A stretch of 63,192 bases of DNA from Geobacillus jurassicus NBRC 107829 (GCF_001544315.1 NZ_BCQG01000018.1:1-63192), one strand, 5' to 3'. Shown: positions 33,836-43,832, counted from the stretch's first letter. The notes: a model not told the origin generated them from the sequence alone. Numbers and translations are program-made.

Positions 33836-34741
33836 TTACTCCCCAAATAGGCGGACGCCGTATGCCTCGAGCACAAAGCGCGGCACAAAGAAGCGCGCCG
33901 TAACAAGCGGATCAACGACTTGGCTGATTTGCGTCTGGCCGGCGGCGCTGAGCACCATCGTCAAATGGTTCAGCGTCAACGGAGTGTGCGGCAACAGCAA
34001 ATCAACCATTTCCTCAACCGACTGTTTGACCGCCTCATCCAACGTTTTGGCCGAGACGATCGTCGCAATGCCATCATCGTTTTGCAACAGCGGATGGTGG
34101 AGCGAATATCCTTTCATCACCCGGACGGTGACCGTCACTTCCCCCGGAATTTCGATGCCAGACACGCCGATTTCGCCGTCCCCCATCGCCGCATGCAAAT
34201 CGCCTAATGCGAACAACGCCCCTTTGACAAAGACCGGGAAATAAACGGTTGCCCCTGTTGTAATGAGCTTTGTATCCATATTGCCGCCATGCGGCCCGGG
34301 CGTTCCGCACGACACATCCTCACCGCTCGGCGCTACCCCGATGACGCCAACCATTGGATTTAATGGAATAGAAAGATGCTCGTCAAATACGGCCCGGTTT
34401 TCTTCCACCGGAATCATTTTCGCCTCAAACTGCGGAATCCGATCGCCAAGCACCCCGAGCCCTGGGCCGACAGCCATGACCCCCTGTCCTTTGAGGCGAA
34501 TCTGTTCAATTTTTACCGCTAAAATGTCACCGGGTTCCGCCCCTTCAATATAGATCGGTCCGGTCGCCGGATTGATATGATTCCAATCGATCGAGTCAAA
34601 CGGCGTTTCGCTTGAAGTAATTTGATTTTGGAAACAGTCGTACGTTTCGATGACAAACGTTTCCCCTGACTGGACTGTTCGAACCGGTTGGTGGTTTTTG
34701 CTAAATGCATAAATGGCCGTCGTGCACGGAACAAATGACAT
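33836..34741 (-). CDS. Acetamidase/formamidase family protein
   Basis: 301 residues. FmdA/AmdA family: EGAEPGDILAVKIEQIRLKG near residue 65, GVIGVAPSGEDVSCGTPGPH GG near 130 (written in two parts), LITTGATVYFPVFVKGALFA and GDLHAAMGDGEIGVSGIE near 180. Likely hydrolyses formamide or a small amide to ammonia and acid. The permease gene behind it may have supplied a related nitrogen compound. ATG at 34741 has GGGAGG upstream and a TATAAT at about 30 bases before it. Confidence 0.9.
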   Translation of the reverse strand: MSFVPCTTAIYAFSKNHQPVRTVQSGETFVIETYDCFQNQITSSETPFDSIDWNHINPATGPIYIEGAEPGDILAVKIEQIRLKGQGVMAVGPGLGVLGDRIPQFEAKMIPVEENRAVFDEHLSIPLNPMVGVIGVAPSGEDVSCGTPGPHGGNMDTKLITTGATVYFPVFVKGALFALGDLHAAMGDGEIGVSGIEIPGEVTVTVRVMKGYSLHHPLLQNDDGIATIVSAKTLDEAVKQSVEEMVDLLLPHTPLTLNHLTMVLSAAGQTQISQVVDPLVTARFFVPRFVLEAYGVRLFGE

Positions 34742-34822
34742 GTTCGCTTTCCTCCCTTTCGTTTTTGTCTCATTATAACAGGGAGCAAACAAACTGTTTT
34801 GCATTTTTTTGATTCATTTTTG

Positions 34823-36112
34823 TTACTTCTTTATTTTTTGAATTAATCGATAAATCTGAGTAAACAAGAAACTGCCAATCCCATTCCATGCTATGGCCTC
34901 CAACTCATGATAGCGCATTCCCCATCGCCAGGCGATAGCAAACAAACATGCCCATCCGATCATGCCTATAACCCCCATCGGTTTCTCTCCTGTCCGTAAA
35001 GCAACCAACCCAAAACACGAGGAGGCAAGCAAGGCGGTCAGGAATATAACCATCCGCATCGGAAGAAGGGGAGCAATAAAAAAGAGGGCTAGTACAAGCA
35101 AAAAAGAGATGACATATGTCCATGAGAGATGCCTGCTCCACCTGCGCCAAAAGATTTGCACAACGGAATGCAAGGAAAGGGATAAGCTGAGTGACAACGC
35201 CGCCAGCAAGGCAATAGTAAGCGGCCAGGCAATCAAGACAGAAGAATGGAGCAGCCACCGTTTCAGTATGGCGGCAGTCGAAGCGGCCGCCGCATACGGG
35301 ACGCATAAGGCTGCGACGGCCAACGGAAGCGGAGCAAGGCAAAACGCGGCCATAGAAAATGTCAGCATAACGCGTTCTTTTTTCAATATTGATGCAATAT
35401 CCCATACATACTCGTCAGCCAACCATTGCCCGGCAGCCGCCGTCAGCACAACCCAAAACAACACGAACAACGAAGCCATGTTCACATCGAGAAAAGCTGG
35501 GACAGTGCGCACAATCATCTCATATTGCCGCGCCACACCGCCTGTTAGATAATAGGCAAACGGAACCATTCCCATCACTATATAGACAATGTATAACAGA
35601 ACCGTTCCGATTTTCCGCATTCCCAACCAACCGGCGAGCACGGTAAACACGTACACATAGACGAGCCAAATGAATAAAAAATACGGAGAAAAACGAAAGA
35701 GTTGTTGCAGCAAATACGCGCATAACACGACAACGGTAAGCAGCCGGCCAATAGAAAGAAGGCGAACAAAAAACCGAAAGAAAAACAAAGCCCGCGCCGT
35801 AAAACAGCAGTCCGGCCAACGATCTCCGTCCTCTGTTAGGGAGCGATAGCGGACAGCCGCTGCTGAACGCCAAACTACAAAAATGGCGGCCCATACCGCC
35901 ATAGCCGTCGCCACCCCCGCCGCCACTCCACCATGAATAAAGGCATAACATCCAAACAACAGCAGCTCTCCGGATGCGAAACGCATTAACAGGGCATTGA
36001 CCCCTTTGCTTAATCCAAGCGCCTCTGCCCCTACAAAACTGCAGCGACCAATATGCGGCACAGCAGCAAGCAGCAGTACGCATGCCATGAATAAAAGCAT
36101 ATACCAGTCCAT
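34823..36112 (-). CDS. Uncharacterised multi-pass membrane protein linked to a two-component system
   Basis: 429 residues with about 10-12 hydrophobic segments; no family recognised. Charged stretches are few (RSLTEDGDRWPD near residue 92; DEYVWDIASILKKERVM near 235), and a Leu/Ser repeat LSLSLSLSLHS occurs near 310. ATG at 36112 overlaps the response-regulator stop and has AAGGAG 12 bases upstream. The tight link suggests it is the target, or the sensed transporter, of the kinase/regulator pair. It could be a very divergent solute symporter; that is a guess. Confidence 0.6.
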   Translation of the reverse strand: MDWYMLLFMACVLLLAAVPHIGRCSFVGAEALGLSKGVNALLMRFASGELLLFGCYAFIHGGVAAGVATAMAVWAAIFVVWRSAAAVRYRSLTEDGDRWPDCCFTARALFFFRFFVRLLSIGRLLTVVVLCAYLLQQLFRFSPYFLFIWLVYVYVFTVLAGWLGMRKIGTVLLYIVYIVMGMVPFAYYLTGGVARQYEMIVRTVPAFLDVNMASLFVLFWVVLTAAAGQWLADEYVWDIASILKKERVMLTFSMAAFCLAPLPLAVAALCVPYAAAASTAAILKRWLLHSSVLIAWPLTIALLAALSLSLSLSLHSVVQIFWRRWSRHLSWTYVISFLLVLALFFIAPLLPMRMVIFLTALLASSCFGLVALRTGEKPMGVIGMIGWACLFAIAWRWGMRYHELEAIAWNGIGSFLFTQIYRLIQKIKK

Positions 36113-36813
36113 TATCCATTGATCTCCTTATACTTCGTAGGTGGCACACCGACATATTTTCGAAACGAATGGCTGAAATGATGTTGGCTGGAAAACCCCG
36201 TCTCCTCAGCAATGCGCGCCATGGACCAGTCCGGCTTTTTGATCAATAGCTCTTTCGCCTTTTCAATTCGGTAGCGATTGACGTAATCCTTAAAGTGGAT
36301 GCCGACTTCCTCAACAAACAGCTTGCTCAAATAAGCCGGATGGACGTGCACGGCGGCAGCCGCCTTGGTCAAGCTGATTTTTTGCGCGTAATGGTGGTGC
36401 ACATATTCGAGGGCCCCGCGGATGAGCGGGGACGAGACAAGCGCTTCCGGATGCTTTTGTTCAAATTTCGACAACGCCTGATCAAACTCGCTCTCAATGA
36501 GCGGCTTCACCAAGTAGTCGAGCACTTCAAGCTGAATCGCCCGTTTGGCATAAGCAAAATCTTGGTAGGCTGTAATAACGATCAAGGCGAGATCGGGCTG
36601 TTTTTGTTTGAGTTCGTGGGCCAAATCCAACCCAGACTGTCCCGGAAGGTGGATATCGATCAGCGCCAGCCGGAAGCGATGGGACGCGGCCAACCGTTTC
36701 GCCTCTGCGGCATCCTCCGCCGTGCATACCTCCCAATGTGGATATTTCCGCTTCACCAAATACGTGAGTTGCTCCAATTCCAAATATTCGTCATCGACAA
36801 TCAACACCTTCAT
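36112..36813 (-). CDS. Response regulator with AraC-type DNA-binding domain
   Basis: 233 residues. Receiver domain with VLIVDDEYLELEQL and phospho-acceptor Asp in LALIDIHLPGQSGLDLA near residue 53, Lys in DYLVKPL near 104. The C-terminal AraC HTH pair is seen at ISLTKAAAAVHVHPAYLSKL and MARIAEETGFSSQHHFSHSF. Behind the kinase gene by three bases. Likely activates the adjacent membrane-protein gene or a nearby transport gene. Confidence 0.9.
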   Translation of the reverse strand: MKVLIVDDEYLELEQLTYLVKRKYPHWEVCTAEDAAEAKRLAASHRFRLALIDIHLPGQSGLDLAHELKQKQPDLALIVITAYQDFAYAKRAIQLEVLDYLVKPLIESEFDQALSKFEQKHPEALVSSPLIRGALEYVHHHYAQKISLTKAAAAVHVHPAYLSKLFVEEVGIHFKDYVNRYRIEKAKELLIKKPDWSMARIAEETGFSSQHHFSHSFRKYVGVPPTKYKEING

Positions 36814-36816
36814 CGT

Positions 36817-37566
36817 TCATCCCTCATCCCCTGGAACATACGGCCAAACGACAAGCGCCTCCGTCCATCCGCGTTCATCTTTTTGCAACACAAGCTGAGT
36901 CGGCAAATCAAACAAAAGAGCAAACCGCTTGCGCAAATTCTCCAAGCCGACACCTCCATTCGCGATGGACAACTCCTTCCCTTCATTGCCATTATCGCAG
37001 ACGCGCAAATATACCCAGTTGCCTTGACGTCGAAAATCGATCGTCAAACATTTTTCACCCGTTTTTTTCTCAAGACCATGCTTGAACGCATTTTCCACCA
37101 GTGTTTGCAGCGTATAACAAGGAATGAGCGCCCGCTCCCCGTCCGGATCTACGTGTACCGACACCGACAGCCTCGAGCCAAAGCGAAGCTGCTGCACCGC
37201 CAGATAGTTGTTTGTATGCGCCCATTCCTGCTTGAACGGAATAAGCGGCTGTTTCGGTTCATAACTATAGCGCAAAAACAACGCAAAATGTTCCATCCCC
37301 CGGATCATTTCTTCATTTTTTCCTAGACGAGCCAAGGATAAGAAAGCATTCAACGCATTGAAAAAGAAATGCGGGCGGATTTGTTGATGGAGCTGCATAT
37401 ACTTGCTTTCTTGGAGCTCTTTTTCCAGACGGATGCGCGCATGTTCCAGCTGCCAATAATCTACTTCTTTTTCCGCTACCCCTAACAGCGCTAAAACCGT
37501 CAACGACACGAGCGGCAACAATACGCTGAAAATGAGAATGAGATGAAACAACGGCTCGGCGATCAT
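36817..37566 (-). CDS. Sensor histidine kinase (LytS/YesM type)
   Basis: 249 residues, short. One hydrophobic N-terminal stretch (about residues 6-30, with room for one or two spans) and no large sensor domain. The His_kinase motif is QQIRPHFFFNALNAFLSLAR, with the His near residue 66, and the ATPase domain has TLVENAFKHGLEKK and GGVGLENLRKRF. ATG at 37566 is chosen because GGGGAG lies seven bases before it. A GTG nine codons earlier lacks a ribosome site. The missing sensor suggests that the neighbouring membrane protein senses the signal. Confidence 0.88.
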   Translation of the reverse strand: MIAEPLFHLILIFSVLLPLVSLTVLALLGVAEKEVDYWQLEHARIRLEKELQESKYMQLHQQIRPHFFFNALNAFLSLARLGKNEEMIRGMEHFALFLRYSYEPKQPLIPFKQEWAHTNNYLAVQQLRFGSRLSVSVHVDPDGERALIPCYTLQTLVENAFKHGLEKKTGEKCLTIDFRRQGNWVYLRVCDNGNEGKELSIANGGVGLENLRKRFALLFDLPTQLVLQKDERGWTEALVVWPYVPGDEG

Positions 37567-37593
37567 CAATATTCTCCCCGCCATTTGCAACAC

Positions 37594-37718
37594 TTTTGCA
37601 TTTATTTTTTATTTTAGCACAAAATAAAAAAACAGAGGCTGGGGTGTAAGGCAGTCCATTTCCCACAGCCGCAACTCCACTCCCCCATCTTCTTGATGAG
37701 CGCCCTACTCTCCACTTC
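37594..37718. other. AT-rich intergenic region before the kinase gene
   Basis: No gene visible. It begins with an A/T-only stretch of about 25 bases (37598-37630) that could contain the promoter of the kinase operon, though no clear -35/-10 pair was identified. Confidence 0.3.
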
Positions 37719-37756
37719 AAAAAACGAAGGTGCCCCAAAAGAGCGGGGACACCTTT
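37719..37756 (-). terminator. Terminator of the nag operon
   Basis: Stem AAGGTGCCCC with GGGG-A-CACCTT (37727-37736 with 37745-37755), followed on the minus strand by CGTTTTTTG. Confidence 0.8.
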
Positions 37757-37841
37757 CCTTATCTTAATTTCTGGTATATATGCATCGAACACGATCAAAA
37801 AACCATATCTTCCCCCCTTGCATTCTCATGCATTTGGCTTA

Positions 37842-38403
37842 TCATTTTCGCATGGCGTTGGCTAAAAATTCAACATCGGTGCCAATCACCACTTGCAAAT
37901 CCGTTTGGTTGAGGCGAAGCACGCCCTTCGCTCCCAAACGCTTCAACTCCGCTTCATTGACTTTTGACATGTCTTTCACTTTTAGGCGCAAGCGCGTTAC
38001 GCAATTGTCAATTTGCGCGCACAAACCGCCGGCCGCCGAAAAAGCCGAGCCAATCCGGCAGCTTGATATCGTGATAACGGTTGTACAAAAGCCCAGCGAT
38101 GACCCCGGAGATGATGCCGCCTAATACGGACATATTAATGTCCTTATCAATGGCAGCCGCCCCTTTTGTCAAGACAAAGTAGCCGATCGCTCCAGCCAGC
38201 GCGGCGGCGCCGTTGCCGTCTTTCGCAAAACCGATGGCGAAAATCAACGCCAAGTTGGAAAACACGGCATCGCCTGCGGCGGCGATAAACGGAATATTCA
38301 ATAAATCAGGCTGACCGAGCCGAAGCAACAATCCTGCCGCCGGCAAAACGGCAATCGGCAGCATTAATGCTTTTCCAAGCCGCTGTAAAAAGCCTAACAT
38401 CAT
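37842..38403 (-). pseudogene. nagP: N-acetylglucosamine PTS permease (EIIC-EIIB) with large internal deletion
   Basis: The 5' part encodes the start of a GlcNAc-type EIIC domain (MLGFLQRLGKALMLPIAVLP, AALAGAIGYFVLTKGAA, to LGFFGGRRFV). It then joins, out of frame near 38010-38024, to the EIIB end (IDNCVTRLRLKVKDMSKVNE with the phospho-Cys of NCVTR). About 270 codons of EIIC are missing. Start ATG at 38403 follows GGGGAGGATC and overlaps the nagR stop. No functional carrier can be made from it. Confidence 0.88.
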
Positions 38404-39131
38404 GATCCTCCCCTTTTCATCTCAATCATAAATTTGTACCGGTCGCCGCGGTACACCGACTTGACGACTTCCATCGGCCGACCGTCGGCGAGGCACGTGC
38501 GGCGCTCAAGCAGCAGCACCGGAGCCCCTTCTTCAATCTTCAGATGCTCCGCCTCCACCTTGCGGGCGACAGATGCTTCCAGTGTTTGAACAGCGGAACC
38601 GATGATCAGTCCTTTTTCTTTTTCGATAAATTCATAGACGGAACCGTTTACAACATCGCGCGTCAGTCCCGGAACAAGACGGACGGGAATATAGAGCGTC
38701 TCGAGCGCCATCGGCACCCCGTCGGCCAACCGAAGGCGTCGGACTTCGTAAAGGCCATCGCCTTCCGTGACGCCAAGTCCTTGGGCGAGCTTCTCGGAAG
38801 CCGGAACCATCTCAAAGCTGAGGACGATCGTGCCGGGGGTCATGCCGCGCGCCCGCATATCTTCGGAAAAACTCGTCAGCCCTTTCAGCGGTTGCTCGAT
38901 TTTCTTCGCGGCGACAAACGTTCCTTTCCCGCGCCGGCGGATGAGATAGCCATCGTTCGCTAAATTGTTGACCGCTTGCCGAACGGTCATCCGGCTGATG
39001 TCATGCATTTCCGCCAACTCGCGCTCAGACGGGATCATCTCGCCCGGCTGCCACTCCCCTTTTTCGATCTTTTCTTTCATATATTGCTCGAGCTGATAGT
39101 AAATCGGAATCGGCGACTGTTTATCGATCAT
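38400..39131 (-). CDS. nagR: GntR-family repressor NagR (YvoA)
   Basis: 243 residues. N-terminal winged helix (EMIPSERELAEMHDISRMTV RQAV, in two parts) and a C-terminal UTRA effector domain (SVYEFIEKEKGLIIGSAVQT). NagR represses nag genes and releases DNA on binding glucosamine-6-phosphate or GlcNAc-6-phosphate. A matching operator is found in front of nagA. Overlaps nagB by 11 bases. Confidence 0.95.
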   Translation of the reverse strand: MIDKQSPIPIYYQLEQYMKEKIEKGEWQPGEMIPSERELAEMHDISRMTVRQAVNNLANDGYLIRRRGKGTFVAAKKIEQPLKGLTSFSEDMRARGMTPGTIVLSFEMVPASEKLAQGLGVTEGDGLYEVRRLRLADGVPMALETLYIPVRLVPGLTRDVVNGSVYEFIEKEKGLIIGSAVQTLEASVARKVEAEHLKIEEGAPVLLLERRTCLADGRPMEVVKSVYRGDRYKFMIEMKRGGS

Positions 39132-39885
39132 GGCGCATCCCCCGCCGCTTTTCCTTCGGGATGAGCGCTAGCGCCTCCCGGTCGGCGATGATCGTCACGT
39201 CCGGATGAAGGTGAAGCGCTGAAGCCGGCAAGTCCGGTGTGACAACGCCTTCGAGAAGCCGGGCAATGGCCTCTGCTTTTTCCTCCCCTGACGCCAACAG
39301 CACGATGCGGCGGCTGCGCAAAATGGTCGCGATCCCCATCGTAATGGCGTAGCGCGGCACGTCATCAAACGACGGGAAAAATCGGGCGTTCGCTTCCCGT
39401 GTCAGCTCGGTCAGCTCGACGACGTGGGTGGCTGTCGAAAACGGCGTCCCAGGCTCGTTGAACCCGATATGGCCGTTGCGGCCGATGCCCAAGAGCTGCA
39501 AATCGATGCCGCCCAATTCATCGATAAGCCGCTCGTAGCGACGGCATTCTTCGTCAAGATCAACGGCCAAACCGTCCGGCACATGCGTCTGATCGATCGG
39601 AATATCGAGTTGGCCAAACAAATGATGATTCATATAATAACGGTAGCTGTTCGGATGATCCGGGCCAAGGCCTACGTATTCATCCAAATTGACTGTGCGC
39701 ACTCGTCGGTAGGACGTCCCGTTTTGACGGTGATCGGCGACAAGCTCATGGTACGTGCCAAGCACCGTCGAGCCGGTCGCCAACCCCAAAACGGCATCCG
39801 GCTTTTCCTTGACTTGCCTGATGATGATCGCGGCAACCTGGCGGCTCATCTCGTCATAATCCGCTGCTTCGATGAGCTTGATCAT
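39121..39885 (-). CDS. nagB: Glucosamine-6-phosphate deaminase
   Basis: 254 residues. Family signatures: LGLATGSTVLGTYHELV near residue 34, catalytic Asp in VNLDEYVGLGPDHPNSY near 70, and GIGRNGHIGFNEPGTPF near 135 with the His and Glu of the active site. Converts glucosamine-6-phosphate to fructose-6-phosphate and ammonia. ATG at 39885 has AAGGAGG and overlaps nagA by 32 bases. Confidence 0.97.
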   Translation of the reverse strand: MIKLIEAADYDEMSRQVAAIIIRQVKEKPDAVLGLATGSTVLGTYHELVADHRQNGTSYRRVRTVNLDEYVGLGPDHPNSYRYYMNHHLFGQLDIPIDQTHVPDGLAVDLDEECRRYERLIDELGGIDLQLLGIGRNGHIGFNEPGTPFSTATHVVELTELTREANARFFPSFDDVPRYAITMGIATILRSRRIVLLASGEEKAEAIARLLEGVVTPDLPASALHLHPDVTIIADREALALIPKEKRRGMRHDR

Positions 39886-41116
39886 CGTTCATCGCCTCCT
39901 TCGCTTCCTCTGCTGTCGCTTGCGCCGCGCCCCCATTGGATGCCACGTTGCGATAGGCAAGCTGACCACGGCAAAACGTCATCATGACTTCATATTGCTC
40001 ATTCAAGACGACGACATCGGCGTCTTTGCCGGGCCGCAAGCTTCCTTTCCGATCAAGGATGCGAAGCTGTTTCGCCGGATTCCAGCTCGCCATGCGGATC
40101 ACCTCTTCAAGCGTGCAGCCGGTGTAATCGAGCACACGGCGGATGGCCTCACCAAGCTTGAGTACGCTTCCCGCCAGCGTGCCGTCGGCAAGCCGCGCCT
40201 CTCCGCCCCGAACGATCACTTCCCGGCCGCCAAGTTCATACCGCCCATCACCTAGACATTTTGCCCGCATCGCATCGGTGATTAATATGAGCCCATCGCT
40301 TCCTTTATTCCGGTAAGCAAAGCGGACCATCGGCGGCGCAACGTGCAGCCCATCGACAATCAACTCGCACATCACCTCATCGTGCATGAGCACCGCACCG
40401 GCGACACCCGGTTCACGGTGGTGGATGCCGCGCATCCCGTTAAACAAATGAGTGGCGTGCGTCACCCCTGCGCAGACCGCCGCTTGGACCTCATCGTAAA
40501 CGGCATCGGAATGGCCGATCGATGCGACAACCCCCGTTTTCTTTAAATAAGCGACCAACTCAAGCCCTCCATCCCGCTCCGGGGCAAGCGTGACAAGGCG
40601 GATATGGCCGCCCGCCGCCTCTTGCCAGCGCTGGAACAGTGAGATGTCCGGATCGGCGAGATGACGCGGGTGTTGCGCTCCGGCGCGCTTTGGCGACAAA
40701 AACGGCCCTTCCAAATGAACGCCGAGCACTTCAGCCGCCCCTGGCCTGTTCGCCTCTGCCATATAGCGAGCGACGTTGTGAAGCGCAGCTTCGATTTGTC
40801 CTCCTGGCGCCGTCATCGTTGTCGCTAAGAAACTTGTCGTTCCTTCCGCCGGCAGCGCCTTCGCCATCGCGTCAAGCGCCTCCGGGGTCGCATCCATGAC
40901 ATCCGCCCCAGCCGCCCCATGAATATGAACGTCAATGAATCCCGGCACGACGGCAAACTGCGGAGAAAGCTCGATCACTTCTGCTCCGGCATCCGCTGGG
41001 CACGACGACATCGGACCGATCGCGGCCACTTTTTCCCCTTCGATCAGCACATACCCTTGTTCAATGTTTCCTGTTTCTGCATACACCGCGGCATTTTTCA
41101 ATATCCATCGCTTCAT
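39854..41116 (-). CDS. nagA: N-acetylglucosamine-6-phosphate deacetylase
   Basis: 420 residues. Amidohydrolase fold: PGFIDVHIHGAAGADVMD near residue 60 (HxH), metal-ligand Glu in GVHLEGPFLSPKRAG near 132, ASIGHSDAVYDE and VTHATHLFNGMRGIHHREPG with His ligands, and catalytic Asp in LILITDAMRAK near 277. First gene of the operon. The C-terminal tail (about 20 residues, Ala-rich) extends into nagB. Confidence 0.97.
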   Translation of the reverse strand: MKRWILKNAAVYAETGNIEQGYVLIEGEKVAAIGPMSSCPADAGAEVIELSPQFAVVPGFIDVHIHGAAGADVMDATPEALDAMAKALPAEGTTSFLATTMTAPGGQIEAALHNVARYMAEANRPGAAEVLGVHLEGPFLSPKRAGAQHPRHLADPDISLFQRWQEAAGGHIRLVTLAPERDGGLELVAYLKKTGVVASIGHSDAVYDEVQAAVCAGVTHATHLFNGMRGIHHREPGVAGAVLMHDEVMCELIVDGLHVAPPMVRFAYRNKGSDGLILITDAMRAKCLGDGRYELGGREVIVRGGEARLADGTLAGSVLKLGEAIRRVLDYTGCTLEEVIRMASWNPAKQLRILDRKGSLRPGKDADVVVLNEQYEVMMTFCRGQLAYRNVASNGGAAQATAEEAKEAMNDDQAHRSSGL

Positions 41117-41140
41117 AGCGGTTCCTCACTTTCTGTTCCT

Positions 41141-41176
41141 ATTATAACATTATATAATCTAGTTGTCTATACCACT
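41141..41176 (-). promoter_or_regulatory. nag promoter with overlapping NagR (dre-type) operator
   Basis: On the minus strand AGTGGTATAGACAACT (41176-41161) is a good match to the NagR/DasR dre palindrome. Its TAGACA (41169-41164) also serves as -35, followed by a 17-base spacer and TATAAT (41146-41141). Confidence 0.85.
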
Positions 41177-41220
41177 ATAATGAGCTTTGACTGGCAATCT
41201 ACTCACTCCAGCACTAAAGA

Positions 41221-41246
41221 AGCGGGGAAGCGGCGGCTTCCCCGCT
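41221..41246 (-). terminator. Terminator-like hairpin downstream of resE
   Basis: Perfect 11-bp GC-rich stem (41221-41231 with 41236-41246, loop GGCG). The T run on the minus strand is short (TTCTTTAG). Confidence 0.65.
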
Positions 41247-41259
41247 CTTCCAAACGGCG

Positions 41260-43053
41260 CTATGCTTCTTTCGGCTCACCGGACGGCAAATAAAAGGAAA
41301 ACGTCGTTCCTTCGTTCAGTTTGCTATGGACGGTAATGAGCCCTTTATGCGCTTCCACGATGTTTTTGGCGATGGCAAGGCCTAACCCGGTGCCGGAACG
41401 GCCGCGCGTGCGCGCTTTATCGGCTTTGTAAAACCGTTCAAACACAAACGGCAAGTCTTCCTCGGGAATGCCGGAACCGGAGTCTTGGACATGGATTGTC
41501 ACGCCGTCGCCGCTCCGTTCAACGATGAGCCGGACCGCGCCGCCTGATTCCGTATGGCGGATAGCGTTGTCGATTAAGTTCGTCAGCACTTGTTCGATCC
41601 GATCGGGATCGAGAGCGATTTCGATGTCCCGGTCGCGAAACTCAGCAGTCAGCTCGATTTGCTTTTCTTTCGCCAAGCCTTGAAACTTGCGGATCACCCG
41701 CTCGATGTAAGGAACGAGCTTAACTTGTTCGTACGCTAGCTCGATATGGCCGGCTTCCATGCGGGCGAGATCCAACAAATCGTTGACTAGGCGGCCCATG
41801 CGCAGCGACTCGTCGTAAATGACTTTCGCCATTTCTTTTTTCTCTTCTTCGCTTGCCGCGATATCATCGATGATCGCCTCGCTGTAGCCTTGCAGCATGG
41901 CAATCGGCGTGCGCAATTCATGCGAGACGTTGGCGATGAAATCTTTGCGCAGCTTATCGAGCCGCCGCTCTTCGGTCATGTCGCGCAAAACGGCGACCGC
42001 GCCGCGCACCATCGTTTTGCCGTACAGCGGCGTCATTAAAATGACCCACGTCCGCCCCTGCAGCGTCACTTCGGTCGATTGCTCCTTCTCCTCGCGGACG
42101 ACGCGGGCAAACAGCTCTTTCACTTGCGGCGGCAGCGGCGCCATCGCTTCCGCGTCGCTCCCTTGCTCAAAATACCACGCCTGCAAAAACCGCTCAGCCG
42201 GCGGGTTCGTAATCAAAATTTCCCCGTCGCGGTTAAACGTCAAGACGCCGTCGGCCATGCTGCTTAAAATGCTGGCGAGCTGTTCTTTTTCCTGGTTTAA
42301 GGCGTTGATGTTAAACTGCAGACGCCGCCCCATTTGGTTGAACGCCATCGCCAGCCCACCGATTTCATCGTTCGTTAAAATCGGCACTTTCATATCGAAA
42401 TGGCCGCGCGCCATTTCGAACGCGGCTTGACGCATTTTCCGGAGCGGGGCGGTGATGCGCGTTGATAAGAAAAAGGCAAAAAACGTCGTCATGACAATGG
42501 CGATAAATGCGGCGAGAAAAATGAGCTCTTTCGTACGACTGGTCGCCTGTTCAATCGCTTCAAGCGATTGGTAAATAAACACAGCGCCGCGGCTGCCGTC
42601 CGGCATCGACATCGGCACGCCGACGATGATCATATCGCGGGGCAGCTTTTCTTTTGGCTGCCACTCCGGCGCATACAGACGTTTTTTCACCGTCTCCCGC
42701 TCGGTCAGCACACGGCGCAAATCCCGATCTTGGCGGATGGAAGACAGCGGCATATTATCCAAACCAGCGTCGCCAGGCGAATACCAATAGTGCGACTCGT
42801 CGGCGACAATGACGGCTTTCGTGCGGTTGTCCATAAGCGTCCAAGCGATCGAGCGGGCGAGCTGCTCATCGCGATAGTCGTGCATCACTTCAGCCACTTT
42901 CGTCGCCAGGCGGGTTAAGTCGTTTTCTGCTTCCTGCACATAATAATCTTCCAAAAATTTAATGAGCAAAATGCTTAAAATAAACAGCACGCACGAGACG
43001 AGCAGCAAAATCGTAAACCATAGCTTGCCGACAACACTGCGAAACAGCCACAT
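41260..43053 (-). CDS. resE: Redox-responsive sensor kinase ResE
   Basis: 597 residues. Two membrane segments (about residues 10-32 and 173-193) enclose an extracytoplasmic loop; then HAMP, a PAS domain ([20 protein letters not shown] near 260), HisKA with [18 protein letters not shown] near 375, and an ATPase domain with [14 protein letters not shown] and [18 protein letters not shown]. Pairs with ResD to control aerobic and anaerobic respiration genes. Start overlaps the resD stop (TGATG). Confidence 0.95.
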   Translation of the reverse strand: MWLFRSVVGKLWFTILLLVSCVLFILSILLIKFLEDYYVQEAENDLTRLATKVAEVMHDYRDEQLARSIAWTLMDNRTKAVIVADESHYWYSPGDAGLDNMPLSSIRQDRDLRRVLTERETVKKRLYAPEWQPKEKLPRDMIIVGVPMSMPDGSRGAVFIYQSLEAIEQATSRTKELIFLAAFIAIVMTTFFAFFLSTRITAPLRKMRQAAFEMARGHFDMKVPILTNDEIGGLAMAFNQMGRRLQFNINALNQEKEQLASILSSMADGVLTFNRDGEILITNPPAERFLQAWYFEQGSDAEAMAPLPPQVKELFARVVREEKEQSTEVTLQGRTWVILMTPLYGKTMVRGAVAVLRDMTEERRLDKLRKDFIANVSHELRTPIAMLQGYSEAIIDDIAASEEEKKEMAKVIYDESLRMGRLVNDLLDLARMEAGHIELAYEQVKLVPYIERVIRKFQGLAKEKQIELTAEFRDRDIEIALDPDRIEQVLTNLIDNAIRHTESGGAVRLIVERSGDGVTIHVQDSGSGIPEEDLPFVFERFYKADKARTRGRSGTGLGLAIAKNIVEAHKGLITVHSKLNEGTTFSFYLPSGEPKEA

Positions 43054-43778
43054 CAGTCGTTCACTGCCTCAAACTTGTAGCCGACGCCCCAGACGGTGAC
43101 GATCATTTTCCCCGCTTGCGGCGACGCTTTGTTCAACTTTTCGCGCAATCGTTTAATGTGGGTGTCGACTGTACGCAAGTCGCCGAAAAACTCGTAATGC
43201 CATACTTCCTTCAACAGCTGTTCGCGGTCGAACACTTTGTCGGGCGAGCGGGCCAAAAAGAGAAGCAATTCATATTCTTTCGGCGTTAAACTGACTTCCT
43301 TGCCGTCGACCGTCACCCGATGAGCGTCGTTGTCAATTGTCAAATGCGGAAACACAAGCACGTCTTTCGCCGTCGTCTCCACCGGCGCGTAAGCAGCGTT
43401 CGCCGCGCGGCGCAACAGGGCCTTGACGCGCAGCACGACTTCGCGCGGGCTGAACGGCTTGACGATGTAATCATCCGTGCCGACCTCAAACCCTTGCACC
43501 CGGTTTGATTCCTCGCCTTTTGCCGTCAACATAATGATCGGCGTCGTTTTTTGCTCGCGAATTTCTTTACACACTTCAATTCCGTCTTTCCCCGGCAGCA
43601 TCAAATCGAGCAAAATGACATCATAATCGTTCGCCAACGCTTTCTCGAGCGCCTCATTGCCGTCGCCGGCTTCATCGATTACATAGTTTTCCCGTTCCAA
43701 ATACATTTTCAACAGCCGGCGGATGCGCTCCTCATCGTCCACTACCAAAATGCGGATCGGTTTTTCTTGCTTCTCCAT
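43053..43778 (-). CDS. resD: Response regulator ResD
   Basis: 241 residues. OmpR family: receiver ([20 protein letters not shown]; Asp in [18 protein letters not shown] near residue 57) and winged-helix domain ([20 protein letters not shown]). ATG at 43778 follows GGGAGGG. A terminator between resC and resD separates resDE from resABC, implying readthrough or its own promoter. Confidence 0.95.
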   Translation of the reverse strand: MEKQEKPIRILVVDDEERIRRLLKMYLERENYVIDEAGDGNEALEKALANDYDVILLDLMLPGKDGIEVCKEIREQKTTPIIMLTAKGEESNRVQGFEVGTDDYIVKPFSPREVVLRVKALLRRAANAAYAPVETTAKDVLVFPHLTIDNDAHRVTVDGKEVSLTPKEYELLLFLARSPDKVFDREQLLKEVWHYEFFGDLRTVDTHIKRLREKLNKASPQAGKMIVTVWGVGYKFEAVND

Positions 43779-43832
43779 CCCAACACACCCTCCCAACGAA
43801 AATGGAAAACGTCCCCGCTTTCTAGTTTATCG

